The notes under the pieces are model-generated. The model ran no database searches. It was not told the DNA's origin and saw nothing but the letters and a program-made list of their open reading frames with translations. A stretch of DNA of 64,000 nt from Mantamonas sphyraenae (lineage: Eukaryota > CRuMs > Mantamonadidae): assembly GCA_026936335.1 (NCBI GenBank), contig JAPMXV010000034.1, positions 248,001 to 312,000 of the forward strand. The letters run 5' to 3'. This document shows, piece after piece, positions 10,507 through 22,146 of this stretch. Each line of letters opens with the position of its first letter. Positions within the stretch are counted from its first letter, which is position 1. The position numbers and the translations under genes were made by a program.

Positions 10507-13484
10507 ATGGGCTTGGACCGTTCGACTACTCCTCTTGTGCTGGCACTGGTGATGGTATGCCTGGTGGTGATGGCGCCGAGGCCGTCAAGGCCGCACGCGG
10601 CGACCGCAAGTTCGCGACAGCTGCTCAACCACGGTGCAGAGATCCCGCCGTCTTCAACCAACTCGAGCGGTGGGAGCGCAATCATGCGTGGGGTGGTGTT
10701 GGCTCTGCCGCGGAAACCGTTGACGCTTGCGCAGGTGGCGGAGCTGGGCACCGCCAACTCCCAGGTGATGAAGGCGTTCACAGAGGCGTCGGATCCGCTG
10801 GCGACTGGCAATGCACAGGCCGATGCACTGAGCGCGTCGTTGCTGCCGTTGGCCATCCTGGCTGCCGTGTCGTTGCTGATGACGCTGTGCACGCCTGTGG
10901 CCGCAGTTGTGTTTTACGTCGCCCGCTGCTTTGGCGGGTGCGGGGGCAAGGATGGCGAGCCCACGTACACCAAGAAGCAGGTGCTTATCCCGCTGGCTGT
11001 GTTTCTGGTGTGCTTCTTTGTGACGATGTAGGTTGTCGAGAGGGAGAGGGCGGGAGCGAGATAAGTGTGGCCGTTACTCGGCCGGTGGACAACGCTTTTT
11101 TTTGGGCGCCTGCAGCCACGAGCTCACACCGAGGGAACTGGGGCCGGATTGCATTCACTGCAGCTCGGCTTCGATTGAAGGCATGCTCGGGTCGACAGAC
11201 ATGAACCTGGGCCTGCACGTACTGCTGGGTGAGTGGAAGAGCGGGTTGGCATGAGCACAAGCATGGGCCGGCGCTGACACGGGCCACACGGGTCACACGG
11301 AGGACAGACAACTCAAAGGGGTTGATCACAGATGTGCTGGACTTTACACAGACAGTTGTGAACAACCTGAAGGCGATCCCAGGCGAGATCCTGCCGCGCA
11401 GGAACGCGGAAATTCTGAATCTGCTGCAGACGCGGCTGGAGACACTGCCGGCAAATGTGACGGAGGCAGTGCAGCCGGAAGTGAATGCTCTGCAGAACCA
11501 GCTGGCGCTGCTGGACGGGATCATCCAGCTGGAGTATGTGCTTGTGGACGCAATGGAGAACGGGACAAAGGAGGTGGATGTGCGCGTCAAGGGAGTGGAC
11601 GTGCAGCTGGCCAAGCTGAACGTCTCGATTGCAGGTGTGTCGACGCGCAACGTGTCTGGCACCGTGTACCCCATTCCGGGACTGCCAGACGTGAGCACGT
11701 TTGCGTCAAAGCTGCCAAACGTGAGCGAAAGCACACCAGACTTCAACAGCATCCGGGACAAACTGAACGGCCTGCCGGACCCGAAAAACACGTCGCGGAG
11801 CATCAACACGACGTTTGCGGACTTTCGCAAGGACATCGAAGCGACGGTGGCCAACGCAACCAAGGACACAAACACCACGCTGGAGGACTTTCGCGGGACC
11901 CTGCAAAAGAGCATCGACGGGAGCACGAAACTCGTGGATGTGATCAGAGAGCCGGCAGCGGATGGGATCAAGCAGATTGAAGAGATCGAGGGGGATGTGT
12001 TCCAGTACGACAGCTTCCGCAACGCAGGGATGCAGGTGCTGTTTGGTCTCCTGATCATCCTGTACATCCTGGGCATCATCGCGGTGCTGACAAACAGCAG
12101 CGGATCGTTTTCGACGATTGCCTGCTGCTTCTGGATGTTCCTGTCGCTGCTGTTTCTGCTGTCCTTTGTGTTTGCGTTCCCGTCGGCCATCCTGGGCGAC
12201 ATCTGCCTGGACATCAACAACGCCTTCAGCGCTGCCGAGGGCGCAGCAGGAGCTGGGCCGATTGGCATTGTGCAGGGATGCGTGCGTGGAGAAAACTTTG
12301 CGGATCTGCTGGAACTGGACAAGCAGTTCAATGGGTCGGACTACTCGGACGTCAAGGACGGCTTTGACGTGAGCAGCGGATTCAACTTTTCGGCGTCCTT
12401 TGACGCAAAGTCGGACGAGATCTCCTCGCAGAATGTGTCGTCGAGCGACTTTAACGGATTCAACTTTACGAGCACACTGGAGTTTAACCTGACGCAGACG
12501 CGGCTGGACCTGGAGCAGGCGAGGCAGAACGTCACGCTGCTGACGTTTGACTTTCGACTGAGCGACATTGACGTCGCGTTTGCGGACCTGAACAACGAGA
12601 CGGTGCGATGCTGCGGAGTGGCGTACAGCGCGAGCAACTACTCGGCGACGTTCAACTTGTCCTCGTTTAGCGCAGGGAACCAATCGGTGATCCGGCCCAA
12701 GGCGCAGCAGGTGGACTTTGTGCTTGCAAAGAACGCGAGCGCGCATGCGACCGTGGCCGAGGTGCGTGCGTCGATTACGGCAATCGAGATGGACGTGATT
12801 GGAATCAAGGTGAACCACACGGAGCCGCTAGAGTCGCTGCTGGGCGTGCTCAAGTACAACCAGTCGCTGGCGACCAACGCGAGCGGATGGCTGAACGACA
12901 ACGCGACGCTGATGAACAACCTTACGGCGGCGCTGGACAGCAAGATCAGCACGGTGAGTAACAACAGCAAATCGTACGTGGCGAACAGTGTGGTGGGTCC
13001 GGTGTTTGCAGTGGTGGACCTCATGATTGCAGAGGCGACGGACTTTTCGAATCTCGGTGACTGCTCGTTTGCAGGGAAGCGATACAACGGCCTGGTGGAC
13101 GGGATGTGTGCGTACATGTCGGCCGCGATGTACGCACAGTGGTTTGGGTTTGCTGTGTGTGGCGTGGCGATGGTGGCGGGTCTGGTGGCCGCGCTGAAGA
13201 ACGCAAAGCGTCTGCCTGCCCTCACGAAGCTGCGGGAAAAGGCCAAGGTGACCCCGTCGATGGAGACCAGTGCAGGCAACCCAAGTGTGCTGGAAAAGAT
13301 GGATGATCTGAAGATTGACGCCATGCTGCGGGACGGGGAGAGTGAGGATGAAGATGGGGGAGATGGAGAGGAGGATGGAGAGGCGGCGGATGTGACGGAC
13401 GAGGCCAAGAGCGACGACGAAGATGATGCGAGCGACGAAGAGTGGGCGCCGATTCGTACGGCGGCGAGCTCAACAGGAATGTAA
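10507..13484 (+). CDS. Prominin-like pentaspan membrane glycoprotein
   Basis: Exons 10507-11027, 11116-11228 and 11308-13484 (introns of 88 and 79 nt, joins phase 2 and phase 1) give 936 residues. The order is: an N-terminal hydrophobic signal (about 7-24); TM1 (about 110-137); a short Cys/Gly cytosolic loop (RCFGGCGGKDG); TM2 (about 158-176); an extracellular loop of about 270 residues with helices and several N-glycosylation sequons; TM3 and TM4 (about 452-505); a second loop of about 310 residues very rich in NxS/T; TM5 (about 820-842); and a 90-residue acidic cytosolic tail. This five-helix, two-large-glycosylated-loop plan is that of prominin (CD133), which marks membrane protrusions and cilia in animals and binds cholesterol. 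A Tweety-like protein is the main alternative. Confidence 0.75.
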
Positions 13485-13508
13485 TGGGGTTCTTGGGTGG
13501 TCTATTGT

Positions 13509-14736
13509 CTATTCAGAGGTGGGAGGAGGAGATGTGGAAATGGTGGTGGTGGTGGTGGTGGTGGTGGGCACGTTGTTTGCGTCGAGCTGCTCCTTCTGCT
13601 TGAGGATGATGGCTTCTGCGCGCTCGATCATGGCCTTGAGTTTGTCGTTCTGCTCGGCCATGGACTGCATTTCTTTGTTGGCTTGCTTGAGCTGGTCGAT
13701 AAAGGCGCTCTTTTCCTGGTCGGCAGCGCCGGCGGTTGCCTGGAGGGAACGGAGTTGTTTGGTGAGCTGGCGCTTTTCAGTTTCTGCGGCCTGGAGGGCG
13801 CGGTTGACCTTTGCAAGCTCGCGCTGACGCTCATTGTCGAGATCTATGGGCGGTGGGGAGAGAGGGAGGTGTGAGCGGGAAGGTGGGAAAGGTGGGAAAG
13901 GGGGGGGGGAAAGGCCGGGGGGAATCATCCTCCGTACCGTGGCGTGTCTTGTCGAGCTGCTTCTTGAGCTCTGTGTTTTCGGTCTTGAGGTCGTCGAGCT
14001 CGTCAAACATGGCGGCCATCTCGTCGTTAAAGGCAAGAAGCTTGTCGTCGACGATGCCCTGGGCAGCGGTGGAGATGGTGACGGTGCCGAGCTGCTCGTC
14101 GTACTCGGCGGTGCTGATGCCGGACGGAAGTTGCTTGGCACCTCCCTTCTTGGCACCCTTCTTCTTGGAGGCCTTTGTCTTGGGCTTGGCCGGGGCCTGG
14201 ACGTCTGGGACGACGGCTGCGTGGGGAAGGGTGGGTGTGCTGACGGCAGTGTCGTTGTCCGAGTCGGTGACTTGGTCGGCAAAGGAAACGTGGAGCGGGG
14301 CAGGACGCGGGGAAGCGCGGAGTGAGGAGGAGGATGTGGAGGACGGGGAAGAGCTGGAGGTGGAGGTGGTCGTGGAAGAGGAGCTGGAGCCCTGGTCCTT
14401 CTTGCGCTTCTTCTTGTTGCGCTTCTTGCGGCGCTTTTCGTCGTCGTCGTCGTTGTCGTTGTCGTCGGAGGAAACGGAGGCGTCGTCGTCGTCGGGGAGC
14501 GAGTCGCCGCTGCGGTCTGCACGCTTGCCAAGGGTGGAACGGCGTGCGGTGTGGGACTGGAGAAGGGCAGAGGGCCCTGTGCGAGGCGTGGTGTCTGCCT
14601 TGGAGGTCTCGCGCATTCGCGAGTACAGAAGCATAAAGAGGAGGGAGGCGACGACGCCAATGCCCACGAGGATGTACATGAGGACGTCGTCCATGATGGA
14701 GGCGTCCTGGATGCCGACGCGGTTTGCTTTGGGCAT
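13509..14736 (-). CDS. Membrane-anchored coiled-coil protein, function unknown
   Basis: Exons 14736-13938 and 13843-13509 (94-nt intron, phase 1) give about 377 residues. The chosen start MPKANRVGIQD precedes a single hydrophobic helix (YILVGIGVVASLLFMLLYS, about residues 21-40). A strongly charged, Ser-rich region follows (runs of D, then KRRKKRNKKKRKK), then a Lys/Pro stretch, and then two coiled-coil segments (EMAAMFDELDDLKTENTELK and the whole second exon). There is no catalytic motif. The layout resembles ER-anchored tail proteins of the kinectin/p180 type, but similarity is only compositional and I do not name it. It is convergent with the prominin-like gene (24 bp) and divergent from the sorting nexin (83 bp between ATGs). 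Confidence 0.75.
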
Positions 14737-14819
14737 GGTGGCAAGTGTTTGGGGTGGGTGCGGGAGTGGGAGCGGAGCGGCAGTGCGTCCAGCCATTGAA
14801 GCATTGAAGCAGAGGGCGG

Positions 14820-16751
14820 ATGAATGACCCGTGGGCAGCATTTGCTGACGATTTCAAGCTGAGCAGTGAGGAGCAGGCCGGGAGGAAGGAAGGAGATCAG
14901 GGGAAGGACGAGTTGGGCGGAGGGTTGGATTTTTTGGCAGGTGGTGATCAACAACAAGGAGGCTTTGGAGGAGGCGGGGATTTGGATTTGTTTGGTGGCC
15001 TTGTTCTGGAACCAGTGGAGAGAGTAGAGAGGGTGGAGAGGGTGTCGGGGCCAAACAACTCCCGTGTGGCGCAGAGGAAGAGTGTAAAGAAGAAATCGGG
15101 AGGGGGGGATGCGTTTGGGCTGGGGCTGGGGTTGGGATTGGAGGGGGAGAGGGGAGGAGGGGGAGCAGGGGGAGCAGGGGGAGCGGCGGACTTTGGGAAT
15201 GAGGATGAGGATGAGGATGATTTGTTTGCAGGGTTGAGGACGGCGGGGGGAGCGGGGGGAGCGGGGGGAGCGGGGGGTCAAGCGGGGGAGGAGGAGCAGT
15301 GGGGGCAGTGGGTGGGGTGGGCGTTGGGCAGGAGGATCTTCTCGGGGGTGGAGGTTTCTTTGGAAACGTGGGAGAGAGTGAGGAGAAGGAGAGTGCTGAG
15401 CAGGAGGACTTGTTTGGTGGGTTTTCAGAGGTTGCCGAGGTAAAGGTGGAGGAGCCTGTGGCACAGGAGGGGCAGAAGAAGGAAGAGGTGGGGGTTGATG
15501 ATGATGAGCAGCAGCAGTGAGATGATGAGCAACAGCAACAGCAGCAGCAGCAGCAGCAGCAGCACCGGCGGGGAAACCACGAGGACACTGGACGACGTGG
15601 CAAAGGTGGAGCTGGAGGAAGAGGCGGCCGGGTTTTTCACAAGCGCAAACCCGCTGTTTGACAACGTGCTGAAGGTGGAGGTGACGGGAGCGGAAAAGAC
15701 CGGGGGTCGCTTCAAGAAGGGGACGGTGTTTGCGGTGGAGACCCGGAGCGCTTTGCCGTCGTTCCGCAACTCGAGGTCGTCGATGAAGCGGTCGATGAAG
15801 GACTTTCAGTGGCTGCACGAGCAGCTGGTGGAAAAGTACCCCGGGTGCATTGTGCCGCCGCTGCCGAGCAAGAGTGGGTTTATGCAGGACGAAAACGACG
15901 CCGAGTTTGTGGCGTACCGGCAGCGGGAGCTGGGCCGGTTCTTGGCGCGGCTGAGCGTGCACCCGACGCTGCGAAACACGACCGAGTGCCTGGTGTTTCT
16001 GGAAGGGACGGAGGACGAGTGGCGGGAAATCAAGAAGCAGGCCAAGGCCGAAAAGAGCGGAGGCGGCAGCGGGTTTGCCGAGGCGATGCAAAAGGGGATG
16101 GCAAAGAAAGAGGTGGAGGTGAACGAACAGCTGCACAAGGCAAAGATGTATCTGCTGGACCTGAAGAGCAACCTGGTGGCCCTGTGCAAAGCGGTGGAAA
16201 AGGTGCAGGGCGGGATGCGCGGGTACGAAAGCCCGCTGGCAGGGCTCGGGGCGGTGCTGGAGACGATGGCGGCGCAGGAGCAGGAGGGGTCGAGTCTGCA
16301 CAGGCGGTACTCAAAGTTGGCCGGAGTGCAGGAGGCGCGTGCAAAGGGACTGGCGGAACTGGTGCGCGCAGAGGAGGACGGGTTGTTGGAGGAGGTGCAG
16401 TCGCAGGTGATGTGGGTGGAGGCGGCACTGGCGCTGATCGAGCGCGAGGGCCAGGCGCTGCAGGAGTTTCACTTTTACACCGGCCAGCTGAAGAGCAAGA
16501 AGGAAAAGGTGATGAAGGTGAAGGAAAAGGGAGAGCGGGTGGACAAGGTGGCCAAGGTGGAGCGCGAAGTGACCGAGTCGGGGGAAAAGGTGGAGCGCGC
16601 AGAGAGCGTGCTGGACGACATCCGCAAGGGCCTCTGGGGCGAGCTTAGCCGCTTCAACAAGCTCAAGGGGTTTGAAATGGAGGGGATTCTCAGCAGGTGG
16701 GCCGCGATGCAGCGTGGGGTGGCCAAGGGGCAGTGGGAGGCGTGGTGTTGA
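14820..16751 (+). CDS. PX-BAR sorting nexin (SNX1/2, Vps5-like)
   Basis: The C-terminal frame (about 15530-16751) carries a PX domain (RFKKGTVFAVETRS, DFQWLHEQL, IVPPLPSK) followed by about 220 residues of Vps5-type BAR helices. The PX domain binds phosphoinositides and the BAR domain curves endosomal membranes, as in retromer-linked SNX1/2. The N-terminal part from the ATG at 14820 (MNDPWAAFADDF) is low-complexity with repeated acidic DLF/DDLF/EDLLGG motifs. These continue in a second frame (about 15320-15520) and only then in the PX frame (from about 15500). Two frame changes therefore separate start and PX; they may be small introns in repetitive DNA (for example 15489 to about 15560, ending in a CAG run) or sequence errors. 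I cannot place them exactly. Confidence 0.8.
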
Positions 16752-16770
16752 AATGCAGGGAAGATGGATG

Positions 16771-16805
16771 CATTGATCTGATCTGATCTCAAGGCTCTTC
16801 TTCTT
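16771..16805 (+). repeat. Shared 3'-end element, copy 2
   Basis: ATTGATCTGATCTGATCTCA followed by AGG and a CTTCTTC-type run, starting about 20 nt after the sorting nexin stop codon. It matches the element after the CTL-like stop (8651-8690) apart from one extra GATCT unit. Both copies lie in the sense orientation of the gene they follow. Confidence 0.6.
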
Positions 16806-16869
16806 CTTTCTCACTCACTCTCAATTGTCGTCCTCATACTCGGTTCCGCGCGCCCGCGTGCAAGCTTCC

Positions 16870-18259
16870 TCACCGGCTACCCCCACTCCCACTGCTGCTG
16901 CTCTCCCCACCGCCACTCCCACTGCTGCTTCCAGCCCCTCCATCCCCCTCCACCGTCCACTCGCGCTTCCATGGGTCGTACGCAAGGTCCACCTGCTTCT
17001 CCGTCCGCTTCCCATATGGATCCACCTCCAGCTCCAGCGTCACTTCCGGCTCTTCGTAGTGGCCCATAAACTCCAGCGTCACTTGCATTGTCCCCTCCTT
17101 CACGCCGTACAGCCGCTTCGCAAACGGCTCCTGCGTCAGCTTGATCGGCTGCTTCTCCGCCTTGTCCTTCTCCACCATCTCCGGCGGCGTCCACATGCCC
17201 ACAGACTGCAGCACAGACGCAGGCGTTCCGTCCCGGTCGATCGCCTTGACGCCAACCTTGACAAAGTCCGCCCGCCCGTCCTCCGCCTTCTGCTTTGCCA
17301 TTCCCTGCGTCAGCACAATGTGCCTGCGCAGACGCCACTCAGGCACCTCCACCTCCAGTTCCTCCATCACAGCCCGCATAAACTCGTCGCACTTGGCGTG
17401 CACCACCATCGCGCTCACGTCGTCGTACGGCGTCTCCTGCAGGTTGTTCACCACCAGACGATACCCGTTCTCCGCCACCGTGCCCGGCATGTCTGCCGCA
17501 GGCGTCACGCGCAGACTCGACCCAAGCACCACACACAGATCAGATCGCTCCGAGTGAGCAAACCCGTCGTTCAGCGGCTTCTCCGGCAGATTTTCCCCAA
17601 AGTTGATGATCGTGTCCTTCAAATCCCCGCCGCACCCATCCACCTTGCACACCCTCCCAGTCTTGTGGTCGTGCACCTTGCGTGCGTTGCGCACCCGAAA
17701 GTCCCGCAGGTACTCGTGGCCACACTTGCTGCACACCTCCAGCGTGCTGTTCCCGTGCAGCTCGCTCAGCTTGTCGATCGGAAACCCGCTCTTTCGATGC
17801 AGGCCGTCCGTGTTCTGCGAAATAAGGTGCTTCAGATACCCGGCCTTCTCCAGTGCAATCAGCGCCATGTGTGTGTACGTCGGAATCGCCTTGATCGAGT
17901 TCGTCCCCTTCTTCTTCCTCTTCTCTCCCTTTGCTCGCAGCGTCCACACTCCCTGCGGTCCACGAAAGTCTGTGTGTGTTCCCACCACCCACACGTTGTC
18001 GCCGTGCGTGCGCAAAGTTTCCCGCGTCAGCCTTCTTGAGACTCCTTCTTGAATTCCTGCTCGCGGCACAAACCCAACGCACCCACCCCACCTACCTGGA
18101 ATGCCAGCAGCCGTACTAATCCCTGCCCCTGTAAACACTGTGAAATGCTTTGCCTCCCTGATCCATCCGGCCAGCTCTTTCGCCTTGTCCACCACCGCCG
18201 ATTCCTCTTCAAAGTGCTCCTCCATCTCCTTGTCACTCTTGTGTGCCGTGTCTGCCATG
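16870..18259 (-). CDS. SIRT6/7-type NAD-dependent protein deacylase
   Basis: Exons 18259-18096 and 17969-16870. The 126-nt intron (GTAGGT...ACAG) is in frame, so it also reads as open sequence; splicing restores [20 protein letters not shown], the class IV sirtuin NAD-binding motif. Also present are SQNTDGLHRKSG, the catalytic His in LSELHGNSTLE, two Cys pairs of the structural zinc (CSKCGHEY and VCKVDGCGG), and VLGSSLRVTPA. About 420 residues, with a C-terminal extension ending in Ser/Gly repeats. SIRT6/7 enzymes are nuclear and remove acyl groups from histones or mono-ADP-ribosylate proteins. A nuclear role here is inferred from the family. Confidence 0.93.
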
Positions 18260-18481
18260 GCGTTGTTTGATGTCTTGTATTTTTGTCTTGGGCCGCTCTG
18301 CGCACGTTGCACCCGCCCCTTTTCAACTCGGACGCACCCTCGTCCGTTTCATCGGAATTCCTCGTCCGCCCCCCCCTTCCCATGCCAGCCCAAACGCGAG
18401 ACCCCATCTCCGCAAACACGCCAATCCACCTTGGCACCTTCGCCTGCAACAACAACCCACCCCCACCCCCAAGGACCCCCA

Positions 18482-19286
18482 ATGGACTCCCTCCTCGTCG
18501 CCTGGCCCGAGGCTGGCACCCCGTGCCAATCAGCCTTCCTCCACTCTGCCCTCATCATCTTTCTCGCCCCTTTCATCTGGAACATCCTTGCGCGCCTTGA
18601 GTACAACCGCAAATTGCTCTCCTCCATCTTTGGTGGGGCCTACCCGGGCTGCTATGCCCTTGCCGCTTGGATCTTCTTCTTCTCCCTCTACCGAAGCTAC
18701 GCGTACGCTCGCCCCACATGGCCCCACCCGCCCTCCCACTGCTCCCCACACTCCCCACACTCCCGACACGCTCATCGCACAGCCCCAGTTCCCAGAAGCC
18801 CCCTTGATTCCCGCAGCTGCTCCGACACCTGCATGTGTCACGTGGCATCCACTCACTCACGCCCCCTCCCCTCCACACAGCTTCCACGAGGCTGTCCATG
18901 TCTGCACCCACCTCACCACATACACCTCTCCATACATCGACCCCGTCGCCTACGCCTTCTTTGCCGTCGGCCTCGTCCTCGTCCTCTCCTCCTTTGCTCG
19001 CCTCGGCGTCACCGGCACCTACCTCGGCGACTACTTTGGCATCCTCATGGACGAAATGGTCACTGGATTTCCCTTTAATCTCCTCGCAGACCCCATGTAC
19101 GACGGCTCCTGCCTCATGTCCCTCGCAACCAGCCTGCAGGAGCGCTCCCCGCAAGGCGCCCTCCTCTCTCTCTGGCTCTACCTTGTCTACAAGGTCAGCA
19201 CCACCTTTTTCGAGGGCCCCTTCACCTCCTTCATCTATGCCCAGGCTGCCAAAGCCAAGGCTGCCAAGACCACAAAATCAAACTGA
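18482..19286 (+). CDS. Phosphatidylethanolamine/phospholipid N-methyltransferase (PEMT/OPI3 type)
   Basis: Exons 18482-18702 and 18881-19286 (178-nt intron GTACGC...ACACAG, phase 2) give 208 residues, the usual size. Four hydrophobic helices are visible. The class signature is in the second exon: LGDYFGILMDE...TGFPFNLLADPMYDGS, which matches the SAM-binding and active-site region of PEMT/Opi3, followed by FEGPFTSFIY near the end, where the Glu-Pro/Gly motif of the family lies. It methylates phosphatidylethanolamine or its monomethyl form to phosphatidylcholine using S-adenosylmethionine, at the ER membrane. Its stop is 39 bp from that of the leishmanolysin gene. Confidence 0.92.
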
Positions 19287-19325
19287 GCATGCCTCCATTC
19301 CGTTCTCCATTTCAACACCCACCAT

Positions 19326-22082
19326 TCACCCACTGCCGCCGTACACATACGTATCCTCGTAGTCTTCCTCCTTCTCGCCATCCAGATACGCCAGCTCCCT
19401 CTTCACCGAAAACGCACACCCGATGCAAAACACCGCAATCGTCAGCGGCACTGCATAGTCGGTCGCAAACTGCATCGCTGCACTGATGATCGGGTTGTTC
19501 AGCAGGTCCGACAGGCTAAACGGCTTGCGGTACATCACAAACCCACTGTTCTTCACCGTAGACGAGCCCGACGGGTTCGACACAATCAGCGCCACCGTCG
19601 CCTCGGATCCACTCGACACGTTCACCAGGGCCGCTCCCTTGGTCACATCGGGAGTCGTAAATGTGATGTTTGTCGCCTGCACCACCACGTTGGTTGCCGC
19701 AACTCCGTTCACAAGCACCGTCGCTCCAGACTCAAACCCGCTACCGGAAATCGACACCGCCTCTCCGCCCGTGTTGATCACACGGCTTGGCGTCACGCTG
19801 GCCACAGTCGGCCACGTCACCACCGGCTGGTCCACGCACATCTGCTGTTCGATCGTGTACACGTCGGGGCATGAAATCTGTCCCTCGTATCCAATCACGT
19901 TTTGCACGCTGCCTCCCACGGGGCACGGGTAGTAGTAGTCGCCCACCTTGACCAGCAGGTCGTCCCGCGTCGGTCCCTTGCATGCGCTCGTGTAGCAGTG
20001 CGTGCCTCCGCCCTGGAATCCCACCTTGGCCGCTGCGTCGCTGATCAGCGTCGCCTCGTAGCACCGCGAGTTGGTTCCCAGCATGTCCCCAGAGTAGTCC
20101 GACACCTGCGAGTTTGTGTCGCGGCAGTCTGTGTTTGAAAACGGCGACACGATCGGGCAGCGGTCCATCAGATCATTGTTCCCGCCCATGGTCGCGTCCG
20201 TGTAATACTGGTACTTTGGATCCACCGACAGGCCCGTCCTCAACGAGCAGAACCCGCGCGCGCTGCGATCAAAGTTGCACGTCTGAGCGTTGGGCGACGT
20301 GCACACATAGGCGGCTCCAGCCCATTGGTTCACGCAGTTGCTCGTTGCGTCGTTGGCCAGAAAGTTGCACCCTTGTCCACGGCCCCACTTGAAAATCTCC
20401 GCACGCGTGTAGTTCACGTTGTACCATCCCGAATCAAACAACGCCGCGAGCGTCATCTTGGACAGCACCGGCACCGCGCTCACCGTACCCGTCATAAACT
20501 CGTCGTTGAACGTGCGCTTCTCCCAATGCGACCCTCCCGTGCCCGATCCTCCTCCATCTTCGATCTCTCCACCCAGAATCGACCCAACCGCACACCCAAA
20601 GTGTTCGCTCATCACTCGCTTCACCTCGGGCGTCGTCAGACGCGTGATCGGCCGTGTGCTCGTCGCCGCTCCCGTCAGCGTCTGCGTCACCTGGCGCGCG
20701 TTCGTAATGTTCGACGCCAGGTTGTAGTCTGTGTACTGTGCAAACTTGCTGTCTCCAAAGCCCATCACCGACGAGCCCGAAAAGCCCAACGCGTGCACAA
20801 TCTCGTGGATCGCCACCGCCACCTGCTTCTTGCGCGCTCCCGACGACACGTCCACCTGGTTCGGTCCAAAGTTCACGTAGCCCACCACGGGGCGTCCGTA
20901 CTGCTCCGCCTGCAGCGCCTGAGCGTATGCAATCGTCTGTCCCAACGACGGCCGCGCGAGCACGTAGATCAACATGTCCGTCCCACTCACACCCGGGGAC
21001 TGGTGCGACGCAGGGATCGTGATCCCTGCTGCGCTGCCCGACGAGCTCTGCACCTGCAACGCACCGGCAAGCGGCACCACACTCAGCGATGCCTCCAGCC
21101 ATTCCTTGGCGTCCGCCAGCAGGTTCTGTGTGCCATCGGCGTCCCCTCCGTCCCCGTGTCAGCCACGTGTGCTCCTTTTCGCCCCTTCTCCCATCTCCGC
21201 TTCCACTCCCCTCCCATCACCCTCTCCTGCCCCGTCGCACCCCTTTTCCCCTCCGACGCATGCGTCTGCTCCCTCTCCCAACGTCCCACCCACACGCATC
21301 CCCTGCCTCCGTATCAGGAAAAAACGCTCACGAAACGCACCGAAACAATAAAGTTCCTCTTGGACGCGTCCAGCACATGCTCCTGCGCACATGTCAGCCG
21401 GCAGTTCTGTGTGTGTCACGCCCAGTGACCATTGTGTGCAGTGGCGTAGTCTGTGTCAGTCTTTCGCTTGCCTCACCAGGCCTGCCTCCCTGCCCCTTGC
21501 GAAAAAGCCGCGCAAACTCCCAAATCGCTGCCAAAAACGTACGTCCGTCACTGACGACGAGCACGCCGACGGGCTGTTCGGCGGCACGCTACCCGTGTAC
21601 ACGAGCACCTGCTGTCCCACAGACGTGCATGTGCGGCTGTCCGACTGCATCAAGCCTGTGTACAGAGTGATGCGAATGTTGTTGAACGTCACATGGGTCA
21701 ACAAACGGCGCCCTGCAGGCCCGTTCTCCTCTCCGTGCACATAGCCCTCCTTCATGAAAGCCCCCGGCCCTCGCATGGCCAGCTCCCGGTGTGCGCCGAC
21801 CATCACCTCGTGCGGCACGCCGTAGTCCTGAGGAACCACGGGCCGCTCAAGATGGGCTGTCTTTTGCACCAGCTCGTCATGGATGCAACGATGTCCCTCT
21901 TCCACAGACTCCCCTGCCGGACCCTCCACATGCACATGCACATGGCTCGGGTGCACACGCGGTTCCGCGTCCGCCCGAGGCGAATCCGTACTCCCTCCCG
22001 GCAGCTGCCCAGACATGGCTGCCCACACGGCGGCCACAACAATCACCGCTGCCGCCACAGACGTAAACGGAAGTTTCTGCAT
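19326..22082 (-). CDS. Leishmanolysin-like (M8) metallopeptidase with IPT/TIG domain and TM anchor
   Basis: Exons 22082-21543, 21406-21341 (66 nt) and 21125-19326 (introns 136 and 215 nt, all phase 0) give about 801 residues. An N-terminal signal or anchor (PFTSVAAAVIVVAAVWAA) precedes a Cys/His-containing propeptide. The small second exon encodes NCRLTCAQEHVLDASKRNFI, a family motif. The zinc site HEIVHALGF is followed about 90 residues later by SHWEKRTFNDEFMTG, which supplies the third His and the Met-turn. The Cys-rich domain follows. Then comes an IPT/TIG Ig-like domain (VTPSRVINTGGEAVSISGSG), a TM helix (YAVPLTIAVFCIGCAF) and an acidic tail. It is probably a cell-surface or secretory-pathway endopeptidase. 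Confidence 0.92.
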
Positions 22083-22146
22083 TTCGGTTGCCTGGTTCCG
22101 TGCCTGCGCGTCGCGTCCAGTTTTTGTTTGGCTCGCCGATCGCCGC

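Noticed and set aside
13509..16301. A 930-residue open frame on the minus strand across the sorting nexin gene
   Set aside because: It is antisense to the PX-BAR exon, is Pro/Ser/Arg-rich in the way expected of GC-rich antisense frames, and has no domain. Only its two ends coincide with a real gene (the coiled-coil protein).
17970..18095. An insertion in the sirtuin NAD-binding motif
   Set aside because: It is a 126-nt in-frame intron with good splice signals; splicing restores [16 protein letters not shown] exactly.
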